From NCBI GenBank assembly GCA_046290215.1, contig JBKAGC010000009.1:1-36393 (forward strand): DNA of 36,393 nt, in the 5' to 3' direction. The notes under the pieces were generated by a model, which searched no databases, had not been told where the DNA came from, and was given only the letters and a program-made list of their open reading frames with translations. This document shows, one piece after another, positions 23,631 to 31,231 of the stretch (position 1 is the stretch's first letter; the number at the start of each line of letters is the position of its first letter). Origin of the DNA: JAHRVQ01 sp046290215. GTDB taxonomy: Bacteria > Pseudomonadota > Gammaproteobacteria > Pseudomonadales > Azotimanducaceae. The position numbers and the translations under genes were made by a program.

Positions 23631-24737
23631 CTAGGTGATAGCCCCACAATTGCTCAAGACTTTAGCAATGTCACTCTCCGTGGCAACTCGATCAAATGAC
23701 ACCAACATAAAAATTGCCGTGGCATGGACCACTTCATCAGGCAGCGGATTGGTCACAATCCCGGCGTCATTCAGGTACCCAATTGGCGTGCCATAGCCCG
23801 CAACAACAATTTCGTTGACCACATCACTCCACTTTAGACCGTTCAGGATGACGTTGTAGCGATGGGAATGGACACCCTCATTTTGAAACAGGTCCTCGAG
23901 AATTGTCTCAGAGCCTGGTGCAACCAGAGCACGAACTAACAATTCTGGATAGGCGCGAACTGGCCGAATCACGCCATCAGCGCCATGCTCGCGGAGGCGC
24001 TGGCGGTTTTCATCTTGTAAACACTCCGCAACCACATGACCTTTTAACTGGTACTGCTCTAAGCGATCAAGAATATCCAGGGTCACCGAATCGGATCGAT
24101 AATCATGGGTGTCGCCGGCGAGAACAATAATATAGGCCGCGTCCTCCACGTTGACCTCTTCCAGTTGCCGGGACCCTTCCGGCGCGCCTTGATGTAACAT
24201 CACGCCGCGCTCCACCAACTGAATGGGTAAGCCATCGGGATAATGGTCCGACAAAATCTGAATGGGATGAGCAGAAAGGGTTTGTGAATTCTGAATCTGG
24301 CCCGTGAGAATTTCCAGATAGCGGTCACCATCGGTGGTTGGCGTATTGATAATAAGAATGTGATCGTTCATATCCCAGGTCCAAAGCCCTTTTCGCTTGC
24401 GCTCAAAGCGGTCAAATCGGTAGTCGATCCATTCCCCCGCGATTTGCGCCACTAGAAATATACCAAAACCATACATCATGATCATGGTGGTTAAGCGCCC
24501 GCCGTGGGTCGCCGGTGAAAGGTCGCCATACCCCACGGTGGTAATTGTGGTTAAGGTGAGCCAGGTTGCGTCCCAAACAGACAATGATTCAAACCACATC
24601 ATGCCCAGGACGTGGCCAACCGCCAGACACAGTAGTATCCAGCAGAGATTACGAATTTTACGGCGGCGCTCACCGGGCAGCATAAAATTCAGGGGGCGCT
24701 CTCGATGGCGCCTTAATAGATTTGTCTTAAGGCGCAT
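23631..24737 (-). CDS. Two-helix potassium channel with RCK/TrkA-N domain
   Basis: This 368-residue inner-membrane protein has the Ion_trans_2 plan. Helix 1 is at about 30-48 (LCWILLCLAVGHVLGMMWF), the pore helix and selectivity filter TTVGYGDLSP are at 66-75, and helix 2 is at 84-102. A basic linker (RFDRFERKRKG) leads to a cytoplasmic regulatory domain (DHILIINTPTTDG), TrkA-N like but lacking the usual GxGxxG, so ligand binding may differ. It has AGGG before the ATG, eight bases after the preceding gene. K+ conduction follows from the filter. It sits in the yjfI/pspA operon, which suggests a role in envelope or membrane-potential stress (inference). Confidence 0.93.
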   Translation of the reverse strand: MRLKTNLLRRHRERPLNFMLPGERRRKIRNLCWILLCLAVGHVLGMMWFESLSVWDATWLTLTTITTVGYGDLSPATHGGRLTTMIMMYGFGIFLVAQIAGEWIDYRFDRFERKRKGLWTWDMNDHILIINTPTTDGDRYLEILTGQIQNSQTLSAHPIQILSDHYPDGLPIQLVERGVMLHQGAPEGSRQLEEVNVEDAAYIIVLAGDTHDYRSDSVTLDILDRLEQYQLKGHVVAECLQDENRQRLREHGADGVIRPVRAYPELLVRALVAPGSETILEDLFQNEGVHSHRYNVILNGLKWSDVVNEIVVAGYGTPIGYLNDAGIVTNPLPDEVVHATAIFMLVSFDRVATESDIAKVLSNCGAIT

Positions 24738-24745
24738 AAAACCCT

Positions 24746-25066
24746 TTAGTCGGATGGGCGGTTGATATGTTCAAGCAACTTTTCTGCCGCGATTTGACGA
24801 ATCTTGAGTTTATCAGATGGATCAACGCCAAACTCATTGGCCAGGTGGGCAAAATCCTCTTCTGTTAAGGAAATCGATAGGCGCGGTCGGATGGGCTTGC
24901 TGCTCACAGGGAGGCCAAGAATTTCCCGGATACGGTCCGGGGGGTTGATTCCCCGTTGCAGGGCCTCGGTGCGAATGAGATAGCTCACCTCATGGCCAAG
25001 GTCAAAGGCAACCTGAACAGCCTTTGCCGCCTGTCGTTCTTTCTGCCATTTATCGGAAGTAGACAA
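24746..25066 (-). CDS. Small conserved-looking protein, possible RHH-type fold
   Basis: The 106 residues were not recognised as a named family. The start is a TTG at 25066 with GAGG at good spacing. The N-terminal part is charged and helical; the C-terminal part (RPRLSISLTEEDFAHLANEF ... DKLKIRQIAAEKLLEHI) has a strand followed by two helices, reminiscent of ribbon-helix-helix proteins. It contains no membrane segment and no cysteine. It lies 10 bases after the pspA-like gene and eight bases before the K+ channel, so it is a fixed part of this operon and may modulate either neighbour (inference). Confidence 0.75.
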   Translation of the reverse strand: MSTSDKWQKERQAAKAVQVAFDLGHEVSYLIRTEALQRGINPPDRIREILGLPVSSKPIRPRLSISLTEEDFAHLANEFGVDPSDKLKIRQIAAEKLLEHINRPSD

Positions 25067-25076
25067 TCGTCATGCC

Positions 25077-25766
25077 TCAGGACTGGTCTTTCTTGATGCG
25101 ATTCAACACAGCGCTGACGTTCACTTTGGTATCAGCAATACCGGCCTGCTCGAGACGTTCTTCCAGGGTCTTCTCACCGGTTTTCGCCAGCAGCTCCTGC
25201 TCAGCCTCTAACACATCCAATGAACGTTGTTGGCGTTCTCGAATACGCTCCAGAGAATCCCGCGCCGATAACATTCTGGTACTACTTGACGCATAGTTCG
25301 ACGAGATCGCCTCACTGGCTTTCTGAATGCTTTCGGTGGTTTTCACCATTTCCAGCTGACGCTGATAGTCTTTAATTTGCCGTTCGGTTTTGTGGACCAG
25401 CGACCGTAACCTGGCCACATGCCCAGAAAAAATAGTGTTTACCTGTTCTTGCTCAGCAAGATCAGCATCTAATTCCGCGATCGCCTCAGCAATCTTTAAC
25501 GCTAACGCCTCGTCTTCCTGAGCCAGGGCCAGGCGAGCTTGTTCTTCGCGATTGGCGATTTCCAGGCGCAGTGCGCTAATCTCTCGACTGGAGTGCATAT
25601 GCTTGGCAATTGCCTCCGTTAGATCTTCTTTCGCGCGCAATAAATCAGCTGCCACGGAATGAATATCCTGCTCCAGCGCGCTAATACTATTTTGCTCGCT
25701 GAGCAGATCAGTGACGCCCTTGGCACCGCCGCGGATGGCAGCCACGATGTCTTTTAACAAACTCAT
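25077..25766 (-). CDS. PspA/IM30-family protein (YjfJ-like)
   Basis: This is a 229-residue, almost fully helical coiled-coil protein. PspA/IM30/ESCRT-III-type proteins coat and stabilise the inner membrane under stress. The start is the ATG at 25766, directly preceded by an ideal AGGAGG; the longer frame in front is a shadow. Helices span about 20-150 (LEQDIHSVAADLLRAKEDL; LAEQEQVNTIFSGHVARLR) and 150-215. It overlaps the upstream yjfI-like gene by four bases. The same pairing, DUF2170 followed by a PspA homologue, is yjfI-yjfJ in E. coli. The N-terminal amphipathic helix is MSLLKDIVAAIRGGAKG. Confidence 0.88.
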   Translation of the reverse strand: MSLLKDIVAAIRGGAKGVTDLLSEQNSISALEQDIHSVAADLLRAKEDLTEAIAKHMHSSREISALRLEIANREEQARLALAQEDEALALKIAEAIAELDADLAEQEQVNTIFSGHVARLRSLVHKTERQIKDYQRQLEMVKTTESIQKASEAISSNYASSSTRMLSARDSLERIRERQQRSLDVLEAEQELLAKTGEKTLEERLEQAGIADTKVNVSAVLNRIKKDQS

Positions 25767-26206
25767 GCGGCACCTCCTGCCGATGCTGGCAGCAAATAAT
25801 CTTGCAGGGCATCGATGGCTTCCACAGCATTTTCTGTGAGGGTAATGATCTCGTGACAAATATCTTCGATGCTGGATTTGATCGACATGGAGCCAAAAAT
25901 GACAAAGCGATCATCCAACTTGGCGAAGGACGACAAAGGCATGGGGATGTTAAGTTCGAGCATCTCTTCAAGCATCAAGCCACGGGCACCGGGGTTCACC
26001 TCGGCATCAAGAAACAGATTGGTAATGCACATGATTTGCGAGTCAGTAATGGAGACAAAAGCCGGTAGCTCCTCATAGCCCTGCACAGTGATCTGCAGCA
26101 CCTCTGCGACCCCCGGAATGGGCTGGCACTCCAGTATTTGTCCCTCATAGCTGCCCATATCGGTGATGCGCAGTGCTAAATCATTGGTATTCAAGGGTTT
26201 CAGCAT
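25763..26206 (-). CDS. DUF2170-family protein (YjfI-like)
   Basis: The protein is 147 residues counting from the ATG at 26206, which follows CAGG; the frame extends to 26257 but those codons lie in the promoter. It is a small cytosolic protein with no membrane segment, and its function is not known. The recognisable features are an N-terminal VEVLQITVQGYEELPAF-like strand region and LNIPMPLSSFAKLDDRFVIF, typical of DUF2170. It heads the operon and its stop overlaps the pspA-like start by four bases, implying coupling. By analogy with E. coli yjfI it is expected to act with the PspA homologue. Confidence 0.83.
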   Translation of the reverse strand: MLKPLNTNDLALRITDMGSYEGQILECQPIPGVAEVLQITVQGYEELPAFVSITDSQIMCITNLFLDAEVNPGARGLMLEEMLELNIPMPLSSFAKLDDRFVIFGSMSIKSSIEDICHEIITLTENAVEAIDALQDYLLPASAGGAA

Positions 26207-26228
26207 CCAAACCTGATTAGTATGGGTC

Positions 26229-26257
26229 AGTATTGGCGTCATGACATAATATGTCAA
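26229..26257 (-). promoter_or_regulatory. Sigma-70 promoter of the yjfI-pspA operon, with palindrome
   Basis: On the minus strand a perfect -35, TTGACA (26257-26252), is followed after 17 bases by AATACT (26234-26229, 4 of 6 matches). The palindrome GACATAATATGTC (26243-26255) covers the -35 and would suit a repressor. The transcript would start about 15 bases before the ATG at 26206. Confidence 0.65.
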
Positions 26258-26260
26258 GCT

Positions 26261-26289
26261 CTGAAAATGCGCGCCAGCATGGCTATAAT
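26261..26289 (+). promoter_or_regulatory. Promoter of the divergent gene, apparently leaderless
   Basis: CTGAAA (26261-26266) and a perfect TATAAT (26284-26289) are 17 bases apart. The expected transcription start, seven bases after the -10, falls on the ATG at 26296, so the mRNA may lack a 5' leader. Confidence 0.6.
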
Positions 26290-26295
26290 GCGCCC

Positions 26296-26778
26296 ATGGC
26301 TGATATTAATGTCGAAAACTTTTACCGCCATATCGCCAAGATATTGCACATCCTTTATACCCACTTTCCGACCCGGGCTGCCCTGTACGTCGATGAAGTG
26401 GCGGGTATTGATGAGCCGGACGAATATGGCTTACATAGCCCTACCTATACGGCGGGCTTCTTTGCCATGCTGTGGTTAGCAGATGAAGGGTTTATCAAAT
26501 ACGCCGATACAATTCGCCAGGATGGCATTGATCAGGCCTTTTTGACCCACCGGGCATTTTTGATTTTGACCCAGCCCACCGAGGAAATGATCAACGATTT
26601 CGGCACTGACAATGATCCTGAATCTGCTGGCAATGTAGTGAGTATCCAGCCAGTTGAAAACATCAGTCCATCCTTGCAGGAAGAACAGAAGCTGATTATC
26701 AGTCAATTGCGGGCAGCACTAAGGAGCGGCTCTTCCATTGCCATCAACAAGGTTGTTGATCACATTCTGCGCGCTTAA
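26296..26778 (+). CDS. Conserved-looking protein of unknown function
   Basis: The protein is 160 residues from the ATG at 26296; a longer frame from 26251 would begin upstream of the -10 and was not used. No named family was recognised. The first 110 residues look like a compact helical domain with aromatic content (VENFYRHIAKILHILYTHFP; YTAGFFAMLWLADEGFIKYA), resembling a winged-helix-like fold, followed by a polar linker (FGTDNDPESAGN) and a C-terminal helix (EEQKLIISQLRAALRSG). There is no signal or membrane segment. It is divergent from the yjfI-pspA operon and shares its promoter region, which hints at a regulatory link. Its stop codon overlaps the stop of the convergent ATP-NAD kinase gene. 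Confidence 0.8.
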   Translation: MADINVENFYRHIAKILHILYTHFPTRAALYVDEVAGIDEPDEYGLHSPTYTAGFFAMLWLADEGFIKYADTIRQDGIDQAFLTHRAFLILTQPTEEMINDFGTDNDPESAGNVVSIQPVENISPSLQEEQKLIISQLRAALRSGSSIAINKVVDHILRA

Positions 26779-27872
26779 GCGCTCACCGGGCAAAGCACAG
26801 CATCTTCAAAGCCGGTGATTACCTTGATGTAGCCACTCAGTGCTTCATCCAACTCCCTATCACTAGTATCCACAACAATACCGTTAGGCAAACCTTCTAG
26901 TTTGGTTTTGGTCGCTACCACAATGATATTATCAAGACCTACCGCGCGAATCACTCTGGGGCTGAACTGTTGATTGCCACGGCCAAACAAATGCCCCTGA
27001 CCACCAATGATGGTCACCACGATCTTGCAGGATTGCTGTAATGCGAGCTCCGCCAACTGAGACTCAAAGGCATCTTCGATCAACACTTCATGATCACGAA
27101 TCACATCCACGCCTAGCAAGGTATTAGGTAAATCTAGTTGGCGCATAATGGCTGCTGTGGTTGAGCCGGAGCCCATTAGGTAAGTCATCTCTGGGTCCAT
27201 ATTGGCGATAAAATCCGCGGCTATGTCTTCTACCACAATGGCCTCGTCTTCCTTGCCGCCGGACTTCACTTGCTGCATATAACGTAGAGACTCAGGCACC
27301 CACATTTCACCGTAGTAGCGAGATTTCACCGTACCCGCGCGAAAGGCCGTTTCATCAATATCTCGAACCTCAGCAGCTACCACCGTCAGCAACTGCTTGT
27401 TGAGCATTTGCTTAATAATGTCTTTCGCCGCGGCAGGGTTGTTGGCAAATACCGCTGAATGCATTTTTACGCCGCAAGGAATACCTAGCACCACCTGCCC
27501 CTCGGGAATCGCATCAAGTACATCGCGCGCTGTGCCATCGCCACCAGCGAATAACAGGAGATCCGGCGAGTGCTGACAAAGCAGTTGCACGGCTTCACGC
27601 GTGTGCTCTGGGGTCGTCATATCAGGCACCACCAGATCCACAAGTTTTACCTGTAAACCCGCTTCGCTTGCCCAGTGTTCACCCATCTTCCCCGCTACGG
27701 TGATGACCTCGCTGCCACGCAATTCCTCCAGCACCGGCGCAATGCGCTGTGGAATTCGACTAACAACGCCGCGCTGTTGCGCGAGAGATACCGTGTCGGC
27801 ACCATCTGAGCCTTTTAGGCCAGCAGGACCACCAAGACCAGCAAACGGGTTGACCAGAAGCGCAATCTTCAT
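26775..27872 (-). CDS. ATP-NAD kinase family protein (AcoX-like)
   Basis: This is a 365-residue member of the NAD kinase-like family. The nucleotide signature GGDGTARDV is at 110-118, and the N-terminal KIALLVNPFAGLGGP is the typical first strand and loop. A later segment, MGSGSTTAAIM, matches the second family motif. True NadK has about 290 residues; this longer form corresponds to the AcoX-type group whose substrate is not settled, so NAD phosphorylation is plausible but unproven. The start overlaps the preceding exonuclease stop by four bases (ATGA). It is the last gene of the tusA-epmC operon. Confidence 0.87.
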   Translation of the reverse strand: MKIALLVNPFAGLGGPAGLKGSDGADTVSLAQQRGVVSRIPQRIAPVLEELRGSEVITVAGKMGEHWASEAGLQVKLVDLVVPDMTTPEHTREAVQLLCQHSPDLLLFAGGDGTARDVLDAIPEGQVVLGIPCGVKMHSAVFANNPAAAKDIIKQMLNKQLLTVVAAEVRDIDETAFRAGTVKSRYYGEMWVPESLRYMQQVKSGGKEDEAIVVEDIAADFIANMDPEMTYLMGSGSTTAAIMRQLDLPNTLLGVDVIRDHEVLIEDAFESQLAELALQQSCKIVVTIIGGQGHLFGRGNQQFSPRVIRAVGLDNIIVVATKTKLEGLPNGIVVDTSDRELDEALSGYIKVITGFEDAVLCPVSA

Positions 27873-28744
27873 GTCATCAGCGCTTCAATGCGGCGGCGGG
27901 TTCTGTCTGCAAACTTCATCTCGTCACAAAATTGCCAGATATCCTCACTGATAGGTTTTACAGTGAGATCGCTGAACTGCAAATCCAACGGGATATCGCA
28001 ATAAATTTCGGTAATTCGCCGATACAACTGCAGGTTTTCCTTATGCTCTTCAAGAATGCCCGCGAGGCGTTTCGCGCCACGAACTTTCATTTCTAGCACT
28101 TGTCCAGGATCTGCCAATAGCTGTTCTAGGGAGCCTGCCGCATTTAACAGGGTCGCGGCAGTTTTTGCGCCAATACCCGGTGCGCCAGGAATGTCATCCA
28201 CACTGTCACCAGCCAGGGCCAGGAAGTCAGCGATCAACTGCGGCGGCACACCAAACTTCTCAGCAACCTCAACCGGCCCCATATATTCATCGCTAGCAAA
28301 ATCCCAGAGTACATCGTTACTGCGCAGCAACTGGCCAAGGTCTTTGTCGCGAGTCACGATCACCAAATCGTGATCTGTACCGTGCTGCTTTGCCAGGCTA
28401 CCAATAATGTCGTCGGCTTCATAATCAAACAGACACAGGCTTTCAAAGCCCAGCAGCCTGGTTAACGTCTGGCACTGCGCAAATTGATATTTTAAGTTGT
28501 CGTCCGGCAGCTCACGATTCGCCTTATAGCCAGGGTAAATTTGATTGCGGTAACAGGTAGTGAGACTTTCATCAAACGCCACCGCGCCGTAGCTCACGCC
28601 CCGCTCTTTTAGATCCAGCAAAAAGCCCGCATAACCGTACAACGCATGAATTAGATTGCCATGCACATCGTTGAAATTCGGCGGCATAGAGTAGTAGGCA
28701 CGAAACACATAAATTGATGCATCCACCAGATGGAGTGTGCTCAT
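27869..28744 (-). CDS. 5'-3' exonuclease / flap endonuclease family protein
   Basis: The protein is 291 residues from the ATG at 28744, which overlaps the thioesterase stop as ATGA; the longer frame to 28783 lies inside that gene. The fold is the 5' nuclease found in DNA polymerase I and ExoIX. The metal-binding acids are visible: LVDAS with Asp8, FDESLTTCYR, EADDIIG, TRDKDL, and GDSVDDIPG next to the helix-hairpin-helix GAPGIGAKTAATLL. There is no polymerase domain, so it acts alone like Xni, though it is longer than the 251-residue E. coli protein. It would remove 5' flaps or RNA primers in the cytosol. Confidence 0.92.
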   Translation of the reverse strand: MSTLHLVDASIYVFRAYYSMPPNFNDVHGNLIHALYGYAGFLLDLKERGVSYGAVAFDESLTTCYRNQIYPGYKANRELPDDNLKYQFAQCQTLTRLLGFESLCLFDYEADDIIGSLAKQHGTDHDLVIVTRDKDLGQLLRSNDVLWDFASDEYMGPVEVAEKFGVPPQLIADFLALAGDSVDDIPGAPGIGAKTAATLLNAAGSLEQLLADPGQVLEMKVRGAKRLAGILEEHKENLQLYRRITEIYCDIPLDLQFSDLTVKPISEDIWQFCDEMKFADRTRRRIEALMT

Positions 28745-29142
28745 GAGCGCAACCGTTTCACCACCGCGGAGAAGGTTAGACAAACACTATCGCCGCTCAG
28801 CACTTCACCGGTGAGAAATACCAGACTGCCGGTTTTGCGCGACACCTTTGGCTGACAATGGATGATCTGGCCCACTTCTGCTGCGGCAATAAACTCACAG
28901 CTAAAACTCACGGTGACACAATTTTCCCCTTGATAACCGCCGGTGGCCGCCATGCATAAGGCATAGTCAGCAAATGTCATCAGGACACCGCCGTGGACAA
29001 TGTTGCTGGCATTGGCGTGTTTCGTTTCTGCGACAAAAGCACAATCCATTTGGTCGTCAACAACCCGAAAGTAAAACGGCCCAATGTGATCTTCAGCAAG
29101 ATCAAATCCCGGCTCGGTCTGATAGTCGTCACTCAATTTCAA
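28741..29142 (-). CDS. PaaI-type hotdog-fold thioesterase
   Basis: This is a 133-residue single hotdog domain, hydrolysing an acyl-CoA or related thioester. The signature is NIVHGGVLMTFADYALCMAA at about 47-66: the HGG loop and the following helix with Asp58, the usual catalytic acid. The later strand VSFSCEFIAAAEVG also fits. Such proteins work as tetramers in the cytosol; the acyl group cannot be predicted. Four-base ATGA overlaps join it to epmC before it and to the exonuclease gene after it. Confidence 0.9.
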   Translation of the reverse strand: MKLSDDYQTEPGFDLAEDHIGPFYFRVVDDQMDCAFVAETKHANASNIVHGGVLMTFADYALCMAATGGYQGENCVTVSFSCEFIAAAEVGQIIHCQPKVSRKTGSLVFLTGEVLSGDSVCLTFSAVVKRLRS

Positions 29143-29669
29143 TCTGGTAGCTCCTGAAACATTGGTGGTTGCAATATGGCATCGTGCTGCAAGCCGCTGA
29201 GCTTGCTCAGAGCCGCGGCAAACTGCCTCGCCCGAGGATTCAAACCGCGCTCAAGCATGGTCACAGCAGCAGTCTGAATGCTATGGCGAAATGGCAGGGT
29301 ATCATGACCCGGCAATGCCAGGTTATCGGCACTGGCGCGAAACGGAATGTTGAGCACACGACTAAACATCCACTCCAACGCCTGGGGTCTTGCCTCCACC
29401 GCCTCAAAGCGCTGCTGCGCGGCGGCATCACGCTGTCCTTCGTACCAATAGCCATAGTCGTTTTGACGTCGGCGCGCGGCACCGGCCAGACACCAGTGCG
29501 CCACTTCATGCAGTGCGCTGGCGCGAAAGTCTTCACGGAAGTAGATGACCGCTTGATCCTCTTGTACCTGGTAATACGGCTCGGCCGCACCGCCCCGGAG
29601 GATTGTCTGATGACTTTTTTCAAAGGTGCTATCAAACACCTCTACAATATCGTTGGCGCTAATGTTCAC
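29139..29669 (-). CDS. epmC: Elongation factor P hydroxylase EpmC
   Basis: EpmC hydroxylates the beta-lysylated lysine of elongation factor P, the last step of that modification, which lets ribosomes pass polyproline stretches. It has 176 residues against 182 in E. coli YfcM. The metal motif HEVAH is at 54-58 within ALHEVAHWCLAGAARR, followed by DYGYWYEGQRDAAAQQRFE (71-89) and VEARPQALEW, all close to the E. coli protein. The start is GTG at 29669. No epmA, epmB or efp gene is in this window. The gene lies 10 bases after the GGCT-like gene, in the tusA operon. Confidence 0.94.
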   Translation of the reverse strand: MNISANDIVEVFDSTFEKSHQTILRGGAAEPYYQVQEDQAVIYFREDFRASALHEVAHWCLAGAARRRQNDYGYWYEGQRDAAAQQRFEAVEARPQALEWMFSRVLNIPFRASADNLALPGHDTLPFRHSIQTAAVTMLERGLNPRARQFAAALSKLSGLQHDAILQPPMFQELPD

Positions 29670-29679
29670 GCTGCGTGAC

Positions 29680-30150
29680 TCAGTCCGGTTCTATGTCTGA
29701 ATCCGGTAAACATTCCGTTTGGCTCAATCCAAGATAGTAAGGTTCGCTTAAGTGAGGTCGACCGGCGAGCAGGTGATTTAGGTACCAGCGGGCAGGTTTT
29801 AAACCTTCTGCAATGTAGTCGGGATTAGCTGTGTACACCCAGGCAGAGACGTCACCATGAGGGGTTGCCACGGTTTGCAGCGAGCGACTGTAGCGAATTG
29901 GATAACCTTCATATGGGTCCATCATTTCAATACTTTGCTGATCCTGCAGCTTGTACAACACACCCTCCACAACCGAGTTAAGCTGCGGCATCACATTGGC
30001 AGACGCGGCACCGGGATATTTAACGCTGCGCTTGTTAAATACCAGGCGAAAGTCCGCCAACCGACCAGGCAGAATCTCGGTAAAAGGCAGCTTCCGCTGC
30101 ACTACTCTGGCTTCATTCATGTTACTGCCGTAACCGAAATAGTACGTCAC
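29680..30150 (-). CDS. Gamma-glutamylcyclotransferase-fold protein (AIG2/GGCT-like)
   Basis: The 156 residues have the GGCT fold. The N-terminal YFGYGSNM (4-11) is the substrate-binding loop and YEGYP (about 80) the region of the catalytic acid. Members cleave gamma-glutamyl amines or peptides to 5-oxoproline, but family members vary, so the substrate is open. A GTG start is preceded by AGGTGA. It lies seven bases after tusA and 10 bases before epmC, clearly in one operon. Confidence 0.87.
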   Translation of the reverse strand: MTYYFGYGSNMNEARVVQRKLPFTEILPGRLADFRLVFNKRSVKYPGAASANVMPQLNSVVEGVLYKLQDQQSIEMMDPYEGYPIRYSRSLQTVATPHGDVSAWVYTANPDYIAEGLKPARWYLNHLLAGRPHLSEPYYLGLSQTECLPDSDIEPD

Positions 30151-30157
30151 AAGTCAC

Positions 30158-30391
30158 CTAACCTTTACGTATCCAATAGCGATATTCATCGTCGTCGGTT
30201 TCCTGATGTACCAGTTCGTGGCTTAAAAACTTGCAGAAATTGGGGAAATCCCATGACGTGGATGGATCAGTAGCAACCACTTTGATGACCTGGCCAGGTT
30301 CCATATCCATGAGCTTATTGCGCACCACCATTAGCGGCTCTGGGCAACGTAGCCCCTTGGCGTCAACTTCCACATCTGCTTCAACTGTCAT
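30158..30391 (-). CDS. tusA: Sulfurtransferase TusA
   Basis: TusA takes sulfane sulfur from IscS as a persulfide and passes it to TusBCD for 2-thiolation of tRNA wobble uridines; it also feeds other sulfur routes. The 77 residues match the family size. The sulfur-carrying Cys16 is in GLRCPEPLMVVR, and the C-terminal FCKFLSHELVHQETDDDEYRYWIRKG-like end (split here as HELVHQETDDDEYRYWIRKG) is as in E. coli. It is the first gene of the minus-strand operon and is divergent from the ABM-domain gene with 92 bases between. Confidence 0.95.
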   Translation of the reverse strand: MTVEADVEVDAKGLRCPEPLMVVRNKLMDMEPGQVIKVVATDPSTSWDFPNFCKFLSHELVHQETDDDEYRYWIRKG

Positions 30392-30442
30392 GTTGCTCGG
30401 CTCACCCGGGTATCAGGAGGTTCTTTTTCACGGGGTGCGCAG

Positions 30443-30448
30443 TATAAT
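30443..30448 (+). promoter_or_regulatory. -10 box for the ABM-domain gene
   Basis: A perfect TATAAT lies 35 bases before the ATG at 30484. No strong -35 is seen at the right distance, so the promoter is probably weak or activated. Confidence 0.4.
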
Positions 30449-30483
30449 GCGCCGCTAACATTTTTGACACACGACATTCCCCC

Positions 30484-30768
30484 ATGATCCGCGTTTTAAT
30501 CGAACGAACTATCGCCGAGGGCCTCGCCGACTACTACGACAAGACCATTAAACGTACGGTCAGTGCCGTGGTGGCTGCACCGGGTTGTATTTCCGGGGAA
30601 TCACTAAAGGATCGTGACCGGCCAAATCGCCGCATTGTCATGTCCAAGTGGGAGTCTCTCGAGGACTGGGAAAACTGGTTTCGCTCCGATGCTCGCAAGA
30701 CGGTGGTATCGGAAATCACCCCGATGCTGGAAGATCGTGAAAAAATCACGATGCTGGAATTAACCTAG
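30484..30768 (+). CDS. Antibiotic biosynthesis monooxygenase (ABM) domain protein
   Basis: This is a 94-residue dimeric alpha/beta-barrel of the ABM superfamily. The strand-helix order is visible: MIRVLIERTIAEGLADYY (strand 1, helix 1), VVAAPGCISGESLKD (the conserved PGC and strand), RRIVMSKWESLEDWENWF (strand, helix) and KITMLELT (last strand). The superfamily includes cofactor-free monooxygenases, heme oxygenases of the IsdG type and proteins without known activity, so no reaction is claimed. It converges on the cytochrome c gene, with ends overlapping by four bases. Confidence 0.82.
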   Translation: MIRVLIERTIAEGLADYYDKTIKRTVSAVVAAPGCISGESLKDRDRPNRRIVMSKWESLEDWENWFRSDARKTVVSEITPMLEDREKITMLELT

Positions 30769-31202
30769 CCGCCTGTCGCGGTAGCCTCTGACGGTCTCTC
30801 CCTTCCCGGGTAACGGTCAATCAGATAAATCGCTAGCTGCCGCCGTTCGGCGTCACTCAACGGGAATACTGGCATGGGCGGGTTAGGTCGCTTCAAATAC
30901 GCTTCCAATATTGGCAAGTTGTATTTGTTACCCAATGCATGCAGCCGCTTTAAGGCACGGCTATCATCCATGTGACAACCAATGCACTGATGGCGCTTAA
31001 ACAACGCCTCGCCAGCTGCAAGACTCGCAAGGCGTTGTTCGCCATCGATTGCGGCAAGGGTTTCTGCCGCGGTGTAAGTGATAGGCACCGGAGCCAAAGG
31101 TTCAGCGTCGGGGGTTGCGGACTTTGGCTCAAGCTGGGACAGCAAAAAAATCACAAACCCGGTCACAGCCAAAATCGCTACAGTAAATGCCAACCCTTTC
31201 AT
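30765..31202 (-). CDS. Membrane-anchored cytochrome c
   Basis: The 145 residues hold an N-terminal hydrophobic segment (GLAFTVAILAVTGFVIFLLS, 3-22) that is an uncleaved anchor or signal, then one class I heme c domain facing the periplasm. The heme site is CIGCH (73-77) and the likely sixth ligand is Met110 in NPPMPVFPLSDAER. It lies 29 bases after the quinohemoprotein dehydrogenase and is probably its electron acceptor, passing electrons toward a terminal oxidase (inference from position). Confidence 0.9.
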   Translation of the reverse strand: MKGLAFTVAILAVTGFVIFLLSQLEPKSATPDAEPLAPVPITYTAAETLAAIDGEQRLASLAAGEALFKRHQCIGCHMDDSRALKRLHALGNKYNLPILEAYLKRPNPPMPVFPLSDAERRQLAIYLIDRYPGRERPSEATATGG

Positions 31203-31231
31203 CTTTGCCCTTAACTAAAGTTCCGCACTGC

